21,701 nt of DNA from Defluviitaleaceae bacterium (GCA_009782245.1 WRKK01000354.1:1-21701); one strand, 5' to 3'; numbered from the stretch's first letter, positions 1 to 6,876 are shown. The notes: generated by a model from the sequence alone, not told the origin. Translations and numbers: made by a program.

Positions 1-23
1 TGCGAGAACATGGAGGTACTATT

Positions 24-230
24 ATGAGTATTTTATTTGATGAGCGTGTTCCAGAATGGGAGGCACAGGCGATGTTTGACGATGCTATTGAAGAGGCTGT
101 TGCAACGACTAAAGAAAACACACTTATCGAAGTCGCTAAAAAGTTCCTTAAAAACAACAGACCTCTATCAGAGATAGTAGAATACACAGGCTTAACCCCC
201 ACCGAGATAGAATCCCTACAAAACGCCTAA
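24..230 (+). CDS. Small protein resembling the C-terminal tail of Rpn/PD-(D/E)XK transposase-nucleases
   Basis: A 68-residue ORF that starts at ATG after a good ribosome site (GGAGG at about 12-16). The second half (about residues 33-66) has the pattern typical of the end of Rpn-family recombination-promoting nucleases: a helix ending in IEVAKKFLKNN, then SEIVEYTGLTPTEIESL, a short helix-turn-helix-like pair. No nuclease core (D...ExQ) is present, so this is either a remnant or a stand-alone tail. The ribosome site and intact frame argue for a translated product. A second copy with the same leader begins at 301, 277 bases downstream. In Rpn loci, short C-terminal products act as antitoxins of the full nuclease, so that role is possible here, but it is inference. 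The full-length partner could lie left of the window. Confidence 0.6.
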   Translation: MSILFDERVPEWEAQAMFDDAIEEAVATTKENTLIEVAKKFLKNNRPLSEIVEYTGLTPTEIESLQNA

Positions 231-300
231 AATTACGATATTCTAAAATAAAAACAACAATATTTTGAAAAATATTTTACTAGCACATGGAGGTAATATT

Positions 301-519
301 ATGGATCTTTTATTTGGCGAAAACGTCGCAAAGTAGGAGTCGCAGGCGAGGTTTGACGATGCTGTTGAAGAGGCGGTTGAAGAGGCGGTTGCAACGACTA
401 AAGAAAACACACTTATCGAAATCGCCAAAAACCTGTTGAAAACAAAATTACCTACTATAGAAATAGCTAAATCAACAGGCTTAACCCTCGCCGAGGTAGA
501 ATCCCTACAAAACGCCTAA
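301..519 (+). pseudogene. Decayed tandem copy of the Rpn-like tail gene, with in-frame TAG
   Basis: This is a diverged duplicate of the ORF at 24-230, including the upstream leader with GGAGG and the ATG. Reading from 301 gives 11 codons and then TAG at 334-336. The frame stays open beyond the stop to TAA at 517-519 and encodes a tail ending in the same ESLQNA residues as the first copy. A 12-base unit (GAAGAGGCGGTT) is duplicated at 367-390, adding EEAV in frame. One nonsense mutation in an otherwise good frame suggests recent inactivation, unless the stop is read through. No downstream in-frame start with a good ribosome site was seen. Confidence 0.75.
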
Positions 520-640
520 AGCACCAAACCCTTAACATATAACCATCAACATTTTTATTTGGGTGCAAAAAAAATTTCCCAAACCGCAAAATTTATGATA
601 ATATGTATACAGCAACAAATTTTCACAAAAGGAGACCACC

Positions 641-1018
641 ATGCTAACACTAAACACACGAAAATACATAAACTGCACCAGCAAAGCCTCCTGCTTGGAC
701 ACAATTACCAGAATTACCAACCTTGCTAACTTAACACGCCAATGGGGCATTTTGGAACTAGATAACATTATTACCGCCACTGACCACTTTTTACTAAAAT
801 TGGGCGTTATGTTAGTAGTCGACGGTGCAAAACCCCAGCAGGTGCAAGAAATCCTCAACAACACGATAGTTGCATCATTCGCAACAGGCGAGGAATTGCT
901 AAATCAGTTGATAATTACACGGGGCGTTTTAGCCATTCAAGCGGGCTACAACCCGCGCCTAATAGAATTCAACTTACACGCTTTTTTGGGCGAACTTCAC
1001 TACGGCGAAGTGCTCTAA
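641..1018 (+). CDS. Soluble MotA-like protein, short paralogue of the next gene
   Basis: A 125-residue protein starting at ATG 641 with AAAAGGAG at 627-634. It aligns along its whole length with the first 120 residues of the next gene: both begin with an RKYI segment, both have MotA-like LVVDG(T/A) followed by a QEIL/QKIL helix, and both contain the GVL(A/S)IQ segment. The MotA-type helix reads LTRQWGILELD (about 31-41). It keeps the arginine equivalent to E. coli MotA R90 (R33) and has aspartate (D41) at the E98 position. No membrane segments are predicted by eye, unlike real MotA, which has four. It lies 25 bases before the next gene, so the two are probably co-transcribed. The function is unknown. 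It could be a dimerisation partner of the longer protein or a duplicate under decay. Confidence 0.7.
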   Translation: MLTLNTRKYINCTSKASCLDTITRITNLANLTRQWGILELDNIITATDHFLLKLGVMLVVDGAKPQQVQEILNNTIVASFATGEELLNQLIITRGVLAIQAGYNPRLIEFNLHAFLGELHYGEVL

Positions 1019-1043
1019 AATTACACGAAAGAAAGGGATAAAA

Positions 1044-1823
1044 ATGTTAGATTTAAGCAGCAGAAAGTACATTGAGTGCCAAAAAGAGGACAAAGCGGCT
1101 TGCGTTCCAGTAATTGACGAGATTATGCGCCTGGCAGATGTAGCCCGCCGTGAGGGCGTTTTGGCACTAGAAGAAGAGGGCGAAAAAGCGGAAATTCCCC
1201 TGCTTAAAGCTGGAATCCGCCTTGTTGTTGACGGCACCGACCCCGAACTAGTGCAAAAAATTTTGGAGACAAACATACTAACAACAGGCAAAACGGGCGC
1301 AGACCTGCTAACCCAGCTTATAGTCTGCAACGGCGTGTTAAGCATACAACAGGGCGAAAATCCCACAATTATTTTGGCGAAAATGTTCGCTTTTTTAGGC
1401 GAGGATTACATGGACGTTTTAGCCGAAAAACTGGAAAACCACCAAAAGGAACACATGAAAATTGTCAACCAATATGCAATAAATATGCCGCCCACCGAAA
1501 CAGGTGCAAACACGCCTTTCGAGGAAATCTTGGAAAAGATGAGCAAACGTGATATTCAGCTGGTTTTACGAGATGTGGACAATCGCACAATCGCTTTAGC
1601 CCTAAAAGGGGCATCGCCAGCCTTGCGCGAGCATATCTTGGATAATTTTTCGGCACGGGCGGCAAGCAACGTCTTACTTTTAATGGACGCAATCGGCCCC
1701 GCACTAGTCTCCGACGTAGAAAAAGCCCAAAATTCCGTTCTGGAAACCGTGAAAAAATTTGAAGATACTGGCGAAATAATCAACGTCAAACTCCTAGAAA
1801 CACAGCAAACAATAAGGTTTTAA
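1044..1823 (+). CDS. MotA-like cytoplasmic segment fused to a FliG C-terminal domain
   Basis: 259 residues, ATG 1044, with AAAGGGA at 1032-1038. Residues about 25-80 match the cytoplasmic loop of Firmicutes MotA (VARREGVLALEE, then GIRLVVDGTDPELVQKILET). Residues about 157-246 match the FliG C-terminal domain (DIQLVLRDVDNRTIALALKG, then NFSARAASN, then GPALVSDVEKAQ). There are no transmembrane helices, no MotB and no FliG N or middle domain. By ungapped alignment to E. coli FliG, K264 and R281 are kept (K188, R205), but D288, D289 and R297 are leucines (L212, L213, L221). MotA R90 and E98 are kept as R35 and E43. In flagella, FliG-C and the MotA loop contact each other to make torque; here both halves sit in one soluble chain. 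A torque role is unlikely. A scaffold, sensor or regulator role is open. Confidence 0.8.
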   Translation: MLDLSSRKYIECQKEDKAACVPVIDEIMRLADVARREGVLALEEEGEKAEIPLLKAGIRLVVDGTDPELVQKILETNILTTGKTGADLLTQLIVCNGVLSIQQGENPTIILAKMFAFLGEDYMDVLAEKLENHQKEHMKIVNQYAINMPPTETGANTPFEEILEKMSKRDIQLVLRDVDNRTIALALKGASPALREHILDNFSARAASNVLLLMDAIGPALVSDVEKAQNSVLETVKKFEDTGEIINVKLLETQQTIRF

Positions 1824-1879
1824 CAAAATCGCCCCCTACACACCAAGCCAACCAATAAAAAATACAGGGAAAATTTAGC

Positions 1880-2611
1880 ATGAATACATCAGAAAAATTA
1901 GAGCGTTTCAAGATACTGGAAGTGCCGTTTAATGGGATTGGCTACCGTGCGGCACTAGATATTTTGTTGGAATTTTTGCGGACGGATAAAAATCATTTGG
2001 TGGTAACGCCGAATCCCGAGGCGGTAATGCTGGCACAGCGAAACAGCGAATTTTTGGAGATTTTGAATGCTGCCGACTTGGTTTTGCCCGATGCGATTGG
2101 CATAATTTTAGCCGCAAAATGGCTAAATCTTCCCATAAATGAGCGTGTGCCAGGCTGCGATATTACCCAAGATTTGCTGAAACTTGCCAAAAACAGCAGT
2201 TGCTACCTGCTCGGGGCCGCCCCGACAATAGCCGAAAAAGCCGCCCATAATTTAAGGCAACAAGGCGTAAATGTAACAGGTTTCCGAGACGGCTATTATA
2301 CGCCCGAAGAAGAGCCGTCCATAATAGCGGAAATTCAGGCATTAAAGCCAGATATTTTAATTTTGGGAATGGGAATGCCACGCCAGGAAAATTGGGCTTT
2401 TCGGCATTGCCAAAATTTGCCGTGCAAAATAACATTATGCGTGGGCGGCACAATCGATATTGTTGCAGGCAACGTAAAACGTGCCCCAAAAATCATGCGC
2501 AAAGCTGGGCTGGAATGGCTTTATCGGCTGGCGACAAATCCCAGCAGGGCAAAAAGAATGCTGGATTTGCCACGGTTTGTTGGTGCTGTGATTTTGCGTG
2601 GCAAACGGTAA
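1880..2611 (+). CDS. WecG/TagA/CpsF family glycosyltransferase (GT26)
   Basis: 243 residues, ATG 1880 after CAGGGAA. The GT26 hallmarks are in order: TPNPEAV (43-49), LPDAIGI with the candidate catalytic aspartate D71, ERVPG (88-92), the GMGMPRQE loop (163-170) and GGTIDIVAGNVKRAP (189-203). The length matches the family. Members such as TagA transfer N-acetylmannosamine from the UDP sugar onto an undecaprenyl-PP-GlcNAc lipid during wall teichoic acid or capsule synthesis; the exact donor cannot be read here. The C-terminal basic and amphipathic tail (about 205-243) is the part that helps TagA-type enzymes attach to the inner membrane face. It follows the MotA-FliG gene by 56 bases with no obvious terminator between them, so co-transcription is possible. 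No other teichoic acid genes are in the window. Confidence 0.9.
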   Translation: MNTSEKLERFKILEVPFNGIGYRAALDILLEFLRTDKNHLVVTPNPEAVMLAQRNSEFLEILNAADLVLPDAIGIILAAKWLNLPINERVPGCDITQDLLKLAKNSSCYLLGAAPTIAEKAAHNLRQQGVNVTGFRDGYYTPEEEPSIIAEIQALKPDILILGMGMPRQENWAFRHCQNLPCKITLCVGGTIDIVAGNVKRAPKIMRKAGLEWLYRLATNPSRAKRMLDLPRFVGAVILRGKR

Positions 2612-2645
2612 ATTAAAAAATTTGGCAATCCACTAAAATTTATGT

Positions 2646-3803
2646 TCAAGCATTTTGCTCAATAATCCGCCGATAAACCGCCAACAAATCCGCCAAAAAC
2701 GCATCTAAAAAGGATTTCATGCCGCAATTTTCGCCGTTTTCGCCATTTTCGCCATACACAGCCTTTTGCATACGCTTGCAACCGCCGTTGCACCATTTTA
2801 GATAATTGCAACCGTTGCATTTTGGCTTTATTGTTGTGCTTGCCAAAAATCCGCTGTTGTCAATGTTGGCGATAATTTCTGTTATAGGCTGTTTGGCTAA
2901 ATTGCCCATTTTGTAAGCATCTAATGCATAAAAATCGCAGGGGAAAACGCTACCGTCTGCTTCAGCGACAATTTGCGTGGTGCAATTTCCGCACATTCCG
3001 CACGTTACAGGGTAATTGGATAGCATCAACGTTGCCAAATCTTCGAAAAGTTGGATATGCACAAAATGTCCGTTTTCCGCGGATTTTTTCCATAATGGGA
3101 ACAAATCCGCATAAAATCGGTAAAATTTTTCGCTGGTTAGTGCCGCAAAATTTGTTGCGGTTTTATGTGATAAATCCGTAAAATCCGTAAAATCCGCTGT
3201 TTCCAGCGATTCCAAGCATGGGATAAATTGAATGTATTCTATATTTTCTCGCAAAATGAAATCCCAAATGCGGTTGGCTCGGCGAGAGGTTTCTTTAGTT
3301 AGCACGCATAAAATGTTGTAATCAACTTTGTGCAAATCTAGCAACTTTTTTTTGGATATTACTTTGCTGTGAGTGGATTTTCCCTGTTTGTCAAGGCGGT
3401 TTGCGTTGTGTAACTGTGCATCGCCGTCCACCGACAAGCCGACCAAAAATTTGTGCTTTCTAAAAAATTGTAGCCAATTTTCGTCCAAAAGTAAGCCGTT
3501 CGTCTGAAAAGCGTACCGAATGTTTAATTTTGGCACTTTTCGGGATTTTTTGCTGATTTCCTCTACAAAAAATTTGTAAAAATCTAGCCCAACCAAAGTT
3601 GGCTCGCCGCCCTGAAATCCGAAACTAACGTAGTTTAACGGCAAGCAAAAAATATTGTCTATCAAGGCTTTTGCGGTTTCCAGCGACATTAAGCCAAAAT
3701 TTGCCTGCTGCCGAGAATCCGCTATATTGCTGTAAAAACAATACGTGCATTGCAAATTGCACAATGAAGATGTCGGTTTTATCATAATGCTTAAACTTTT
3801 CAT
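2646..3803 (-). CDS. Radical SAM/SPASM protein, anaerobic sulfatase-maturase-like
   Basis: 385 residues, start ATG 3803 behind AAGGAG. The radical SAM CxxxCxxC motif is at C15, C19 and C22 (CNLQCTYCFY). FGFQGGEPTL follows, and a C-terminal SPASM region (CGMCGNC, then FPCDFY, then CNGCNYLKWCNGGCKRM) binds auxiliary Fe-S clusters. Order and length match anaerobic sulfatase-maturating enzymes, which oxidise a Cys or Ser of a sulfatase to formylglycine. No sulfatase with a CxPxR-type site occurs in this window, so the substrate is elsewhere, or the enzyme modifies another protein or peptide. Two in-frame 9-base triplications lie in the gene: TTTTCGCCA-type units at 2728-2754 (GEN repeats before the C-terminus) and AAATCCGTA-type units at 3172-3198. 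It converges with the glycosyltransferase with a 34-base gap. Confidence 0.88.
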   Translation of the reverse strand: MKSLSIMIKPTSSLCNLQCTYCFYSNIADSRQQANFGLMSLETAKALIDNIFCLPLNYVSFGFQGGEPTLVGLDFYKFFVEEISKKSRKVPKLNIRYAFQTNGLLLDENWLQFFRKHKFLVGLSVDGDAQLHNANRLDKQGKSTHSKVISKKKLLDLHKVDYNILCVLTKETSRRANRIWDFILRENIEYIQFIPCLESLETADFTDFTDLSHKTATNFAALTSEKFYRFYADLFPLWKKSAENGHFVHIQLFEDLATLMLSNYPVTCGMCGNCTTQIVAEADGSVFPCDFYALDAYKMGNLAKQPITEIIANIDNSGFLASTTIKPKCNGCNYLKWCNGGCKRMQKAVYGENGENGENCGMKSFLDAFLADLLAVYRRIIEQNA

Positions 3804-3862
3804 GGTTGCTCCTTTCGTGGCAATAAAATAATATCACAAAATTGGCAAAAATAAAATAGTGC

Positions 3863-3891
3863 TTGACTTTTTTGGAAATTTTTGGTAGCAT
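3863..3891 (+). promoter_or_regulatory. Sigma-A-type promoter for the Rpn-like nuclease
   Basis: TTGACT at 3863-3868 and TAGCAT at 3886-3891 are separated by 17 bases. The predicted start of transcription is near 3898, only about six bases before the GTG start at 3904. If correct, the mRNA is leaderless or nearly so. A CATAAT at 3889-3894 could serve as -10 with a poor 20-base spacer. Confidence 0.5.
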
Positions 3892-3903
3892 AATTTTAAG
3901 GAT

Positions 3904-5022
3904 GTGATTAAAATTACAGAAAACATAAACCAAGAAACAATATCGCAAGATTGCGAAAGCGAAACCAACCGCCGCAAAAAGCTAGTTATACACGACGAGT
4001 TGCTTGGCGTGTTGCAATCAAGCAAAAAAGAACTGTTGCGGTTTACCAACGCTATTTTCGGCGTAAATCATGCAGAAGACGAAAAAGTAACTTTTCTTAG
4101 TGCAGAAATGAAACGACTGGAAACAGCCGAAGACAAAATAACCGATAAAATGGGTACAGATTTGCACGGCGATTTAATTTTTACGATTGGCAATATTCGC
4201 TATCACATTGAAGTGCAAACGCAGCACGATAATATTATGCTTTTTAGGTTGCTAGATTATCAGTTGCAGGGCTTGATTACCAAGCTGCCCGATAGTACCG
4301 AATTTAAGGGCGAACATACATTTGAGTTAATTTTGCCAAAAATGGCGATAATTCAGCTAGATTACAGCACCGAACCAGCGGCGGATTTTTACACTGTAAA
4401 ATATCGCAACGCAGAGGGCACGCAAGCTATTACCCAAGAGTTTCCAATAATAAAGCTGTGGGAGTATTCCCTTGACAGCATTGCAAGCACTCACAGCGAC
4501 AAAAAACTGTTAGCACCATTTACAGTAAACAAGCACAAACAGCCGTTTGTTAAAAATCCCGACAGTGCAGAAGTGGCGCAAAATTTTCTTGACGACACAA
4601 AAAAAGCCTACTCGCTAATAGAAAACTTTTACAAAAACAACCAACTAGAATACGATACTTATCTGGAAATGCAAAAAGCACAAAAGGCAATAACACTGGG
4701 CTTTTTGGAAAATTATATTGGCAAAAATAATCCGTTACGAAAGGAAGTTGAAAGAATGGTAACATATAGGGAAGTGGAGTTTAAGAGTGTTTATGCCCAG
4801 GCGAAAGATGAGGGTATAGCAAAAGGCGTGGTGTTGGGTAGAGAAGAAGGTAGAGAAGAAGCTACGGCGGAGTATTCCCAAAGATTAGCCGAGAAAGACA
4901 ACCAAATAGCGGAACTTTTCCAAAAACTAGCCGAAAAAGATAATAAAATAGCGGAATTTGCCCAAGAACTAGCCGAAGTAAAACGCCAAATTTCAACGTT
5001 ACAAAATCCATTGCCAGCATAA
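3904..5022 (+). CDS. Rpn family PD-(D/E)XK nuclease/putative transposase with coiled-coil tail
   Basis: 372 residues, GTG start at 3904. A later in-frame start would cut into the conserved core. The PD-(D/E)XK core reads HGDLIFTIGNIRYHIEVQTQ (about 88-107), giving D90 and E103-x-Q105 as probable metal-binding and catalytic residues, followed by LFRLLDYQL. Members of this family cleave DNA and promote RecA-independent recombination; some act in phage defence. Residues about 285-370 form a charged coiled coil with LAEKDNQIAEL-type heptads and a 12-base in-frame duplication (GGTAGAGAAGAA, 4837-4860). An internal ribosome site and ATG at 4741-4758 could start an 88-residue C-terminal product. A diverged copy of that tail follows directly downstream. 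No transposon ends are visible. Confidence 0.8.
   Translation: MIKITENINQETISQDCESETNRRKKLVIHDELLGVLQSSKKELLRFTNAIFGVNHAEDEKVTFLSAEMKRLETAEDKITDKMGTDLHGDLIFTIGNIRYHIEVQTQHDNIMLFRLLDYQLQGLITKLPDSTEFKGEHTFELILPKMAIIQLDYSTEPAADFYTVKYRNAEGTQAITQEFPIIKLWEYSLDSIASTHSDKKLLAPFTVNKHKQPFVKNPDSAEVAQNFLDDTKKAYSLIENFYKNNQLEYDTYLEMQKAQKAITLGFLENYIGKNNPLRKEVERMVTYREVEFKSVYAQAKDEGIAKGVVLGREEGREEATAEYSQRLAEKDNQIAELFQKLAEKDNKIAEFAQELAEVKRQISTLQNPLPA
4741..4758 (+). promoter_or_regulatory. Internal ribosome site and ATG for a possible small Rpn product
   Basis: AAGGAAG at 4741-4747 lies about ten bases before an in-frame ATG at 4756, codon 285 of the nuclease gene. Initiation here would give an 88-residue coiled-coil tail ending at 5022. 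The same site and ATG are kept in the downstream tail copy (5077-5095). Small in-frame Rpn products are known to inhibit full-length Rpn nucleases. Here the ribosome site is seen; its use is inference. Confidence 0.4.
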
Positions 5023-5041
5023 ACATCTTAATCCTTATCGT

Positions 5042-5281
5042 TTGGAAAATTATATTGGCAAAAATAATCCGTTACGAAAGGAAGTTGAAAGAATGGTAAC
5101 ACATAAGGAAGTGGAATTTAAGAGTGTTTATGCCCAGGCGCTAGAAGAGGGCGGAAAGAAAACTGCGGCGGAATATTCCCAAAAATTAGCCGAGAAAGAT
5201 AGCCAACTAGCTGAAAAGGACAACCAAATAGCGGAACTAAAACGCCAAATTGCAACGTTACAAAATCCATCACTAGCATAA
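5042..5281 (+). pseudogene. Duplicated C-terminal tail of the Rpn-like nuclease
   Basis: Bases 5041 to about 5140 repeat 4704-4803 with few changes (offset 337), and the frame continues to TAA at 5279-5281. The nuclease core is absent. A TTG at 5042 lacks a ribosome site, but an in-frame ATG at 5093 has AAAGGAAG at 5077-5084, which would give a 62-residue coiled-coil peptide with AEKD repeats ending in LQNPSLA. The tail is shorter than in the parent gene because one heptad block is missing. It is either a recombination remnant or a translated stand-alone tail. The open frame and kept ribosome site leave the second choice possible. Confidence 0.6.
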
Positions 5282-5322
5282 ATGTATAGCAAACCTACCA
5301 GCACCACTCAAAAAAAATTGCG

Positions 5323-5350
5323 TTGTAAAAAACGTAGGGGCGAATATTAT
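5323..5350 (+). promoter_or_regulatory. Possible promoter for the nucleotide-sugar genes
   Basis: TTGTAA at 5323-5328 and TATTAT at 5345-5350 with a 16-base spacer. The -10 lies inside a dispersed repeat (5333-5363), so the repeat may supply the promoter. Start of transcription would be near 5357, about 43 bases before the ATG. Confidence 0.35.
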
Positions 5351-5363
5351 CCGCCTGTTGTGG
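5333..5363. repeat. Dispersed 31-bp repeat, inverted copy at 14822-14852
   Basis: The reverse complement of this stretch matches 14822-14852 with two mismatches in 31 bases. The core is a GGCGGAT/ATCCGCC palindrome next to CCCCTACG. The same CGTAGGGGCG edge opens the repeats at 18229 and 21500. Confidence 0.7.
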
Positions 5364-5399
5364 CTTGCTTGTTGAATGTACCTAAAAAAGGAGACCAAA

Positions 5400-6314
5400 A
5401 TGCAAAAATCCAGCAAAATATACGTAGCTGGCCACCGTGGAATGGTTGGCACAGCCCTAACAAAACGCCTTGCCGCCGACGGCTATACAAACATAATAAC
5501 CCGCACGCACAGCCAGCTTGATTTAACCCGCCAAGCTGATGTTGAAAATTTTTTCGCAACTGAAAAACCCGAATATGTTTTTTTGTTGGCGGCACAGCAG
5601 GGCGGAATTGCCTATAATCGGGATTTTCCCGCTGATGCACTTATTATTAATTCTTTGATTGAGTTGAATGTTATAAAAGCCGCCCACGAAAACGCAGCAA
5701 AACGCCTTATTTTTACGAGCAGTAGCACAGTTTATCCAGAAGTTGCACCGCAACCGATGTCCGAAGATTTATTTTTAACAGGAGCATTGGAAAAATCTTT
5801 AGGTGGGTTTGCGTTGGCGAAATCGCTTGGTATGCGGATTTGCGAATATTTGGGCAAACAATACGGAACAAAATTCACCTCGATAATTGTGCCGAACTTG
5901 TACGGCGAAAACGACAAGGGAACAACCGTTTTACCAATGTTAATACAAAAGTTCAAAAATGCGGTTGCCACAAACGCCGAAACGGTGGAAGTTTGGGGAA
6001 CAGGCAACGCTCGCCGTGAATTGCTACACGCCGCCGATGTCGCCGATGCAATGCTATTTATCAACGAAAACTTTACCGAACCAACCCACATAAACGCTGG
6101 CTACGGCACAGATATTTCTATACGAGAACTTGCTGAATTGCTCAAAAAAATATCGGGCTTTAATGGCGAAATTTTCTTTGATACCACCAAACCCGAAGGT
6201 ACAATGCAAAAATTACTGGATAGCACAAAACTTTTTGGGCTAGGTTGGCGACCAACGCAAACTATTGAGCAGGGCATTGCAAGCGTTTACCATTCTTATC
6301 AGTTGAAATCGTAA
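5400..6314 (+). CDS. GDP-L-fucose synthase-like (Fcl/WcaG family) SDR with altered active site
   Basis: 304 residues, ATG 5400 behind AAGGAG at 5388-5393. The nucleotide-binding loop is GHRGMVG (11-17). The Fcl signatures VYPEVAPQPMSED, FTSIIVPNLYGENDKG and RRELLHAADVADA follow, so the family is clear. Fcl epimerises and reduces GDP-4-keto-6-deoxymannose. By-eye alignment to E. coli Fcl shows S107 kept (S108) and lysine K141 kept. The catalytic tyrosine Y136 is phenylalanine (F137 in GGFALAK), C109 is threonine (T110), H179 is threonine (T176) and R187 is lysine (K184). This is not a standard fucose synthase. It may act on another sugar, rely on the neighbouring RmlC-like protein for epimerisation, or be inactive. 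It forms an operon with the RmlC-like gene 46 bases downstream. Confidence 0.85.
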   Translation: MQKSSKIYVAGHRGMVGTALTKRLAADGYTNIITRTHSQLDLTRQADVENFFATEKPEYVFLLAAQQGGIAYNRDFPADALIINSLIELNVIKAAHENAAKRLIFTSSSTVYPEVAPQPMSEDLFLTGALEKSLGGFALAKSLGMRICEYLGKQYGTKFTSIIVPNLYGENDKGTTVLPMLIQKFKNAVATNAETVEVWGTGNARRELLHAADVADAMLFINENFTEPTHINAGYGTDISIRELAELLKKISGFNGEIFFDTTKPEGTMQKLLDSTKLFGLGWRPTQTIEQGIASVYHSYQLKS

Positions 6315-6360
6315 AAATCCCAAATAAAAACAAAAATCCAAACAAAAAGGAGCAACTAAA

Positions 6361-6876
6361 ATGAAACTAGAAGTGCAAGAAACAAAACTACAAGGCGTAA
6401 AATTGCTAATTACCGACCGTTTTGAGGATTATCGGGGCGAACTGGGCGGCATTTACGATGAGCAAAAATATTTTGCGGCGGGATTAACCACCAAATTTGT
6501 ATACGATATGGTCAGCATGAGCTACAAAAACGTATTGCGTGGCTTGCATTACGATAATCACACAACAAAACTGGTGCAATGTTTATACGGAACAGTTTAC
6601 GCCGTTGTCGCCTGTTGCGACGAAACTTCGCCAGATTTTGGCAAATGGCAAAGTTTTATTTTATCGGATAAAAACCACCATCAGCTATATATACCGCCAA
6701 AACATGGCAACGGCTATTACGTCATAAGCGACCAAATAATTTACACTTACAGAATGTCCCACTCGCACTCGGACGAGCAGTTTATTTTGGCTTGGAACGA
6801 TCCACGGTATAATATTCGCTGGCCGACTGATAAGCCGATATTGTCTGCTAAAGATGATATAATTCCCAATAAATAA
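6361..6876 (+). CDS. RmlC-like (dTDP-4-dehydrorhamnose 3,5-epimerase family) cupin
   Basis: 171 residues, ATG 6361 with AAAAAGGAG. The double-stranded beta-helix landmarks of RmlC are in order: GELGGIYDE, RGLHY (with the catalytic-base histidine), TKLVQCLYGTVYAVV, SPDFGKW, LYIPPKHGNGYYVISD and LAWNDPRYNIRWP with the aspartate partner. The tyrosine of RmlC that usually sits in a D(F/Y)Y motif seems to be replaced by SHSH residues, though local alignment is uncertain. Next to an Fcl-like reductase, it resembles pairs such as the MlghB/MlghC or DdahB/DdahC enzymes of GDP-heptose modification in Campylobacter, where an RmlC-like protein epimerises and a WcaG-like protein reduces. This suggests an unusual deoxysugar for a surface glycan. 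No dehydratase is in the window, so the substrate is unknown. Confidence 0.85.
   Translation: MKLEVQETKLQGVKLLITDRFEDYRGELGGIYDEQKYFAAGLTTKFVYDMVSMSYKNVLRGLHYDNHTTKLVQCLYGTVYAVVACCDETSPDFGKWQSFILSDKNHHQLYIPPKHGNGYYVISDQIIYTYRMSHSHSDEQFILAWNDPRYNIRWPTDKPILSAKDDIIPNK

Noticed and set aside
540..640. Promoter before the MotA-like gene (TATGATAAT region near 594-602)
   Set aside because: A -10-like sequence is there, but no -35 at 16-18 bases; support is too weak.
3804..3850. Minus-strand promoter for the radical SAM gene (TATTAT near 3830)
   Set aside because: No acceptable -35 at the right distance, so it is not listed as a feature.
5282..5521. 79-codon frame overlapping the start of the Fcl-like gene
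   Set aside because: It runs out of frame through a dispersed repeat and the Fcl start, has no ribosome site and no recognisable protein features.
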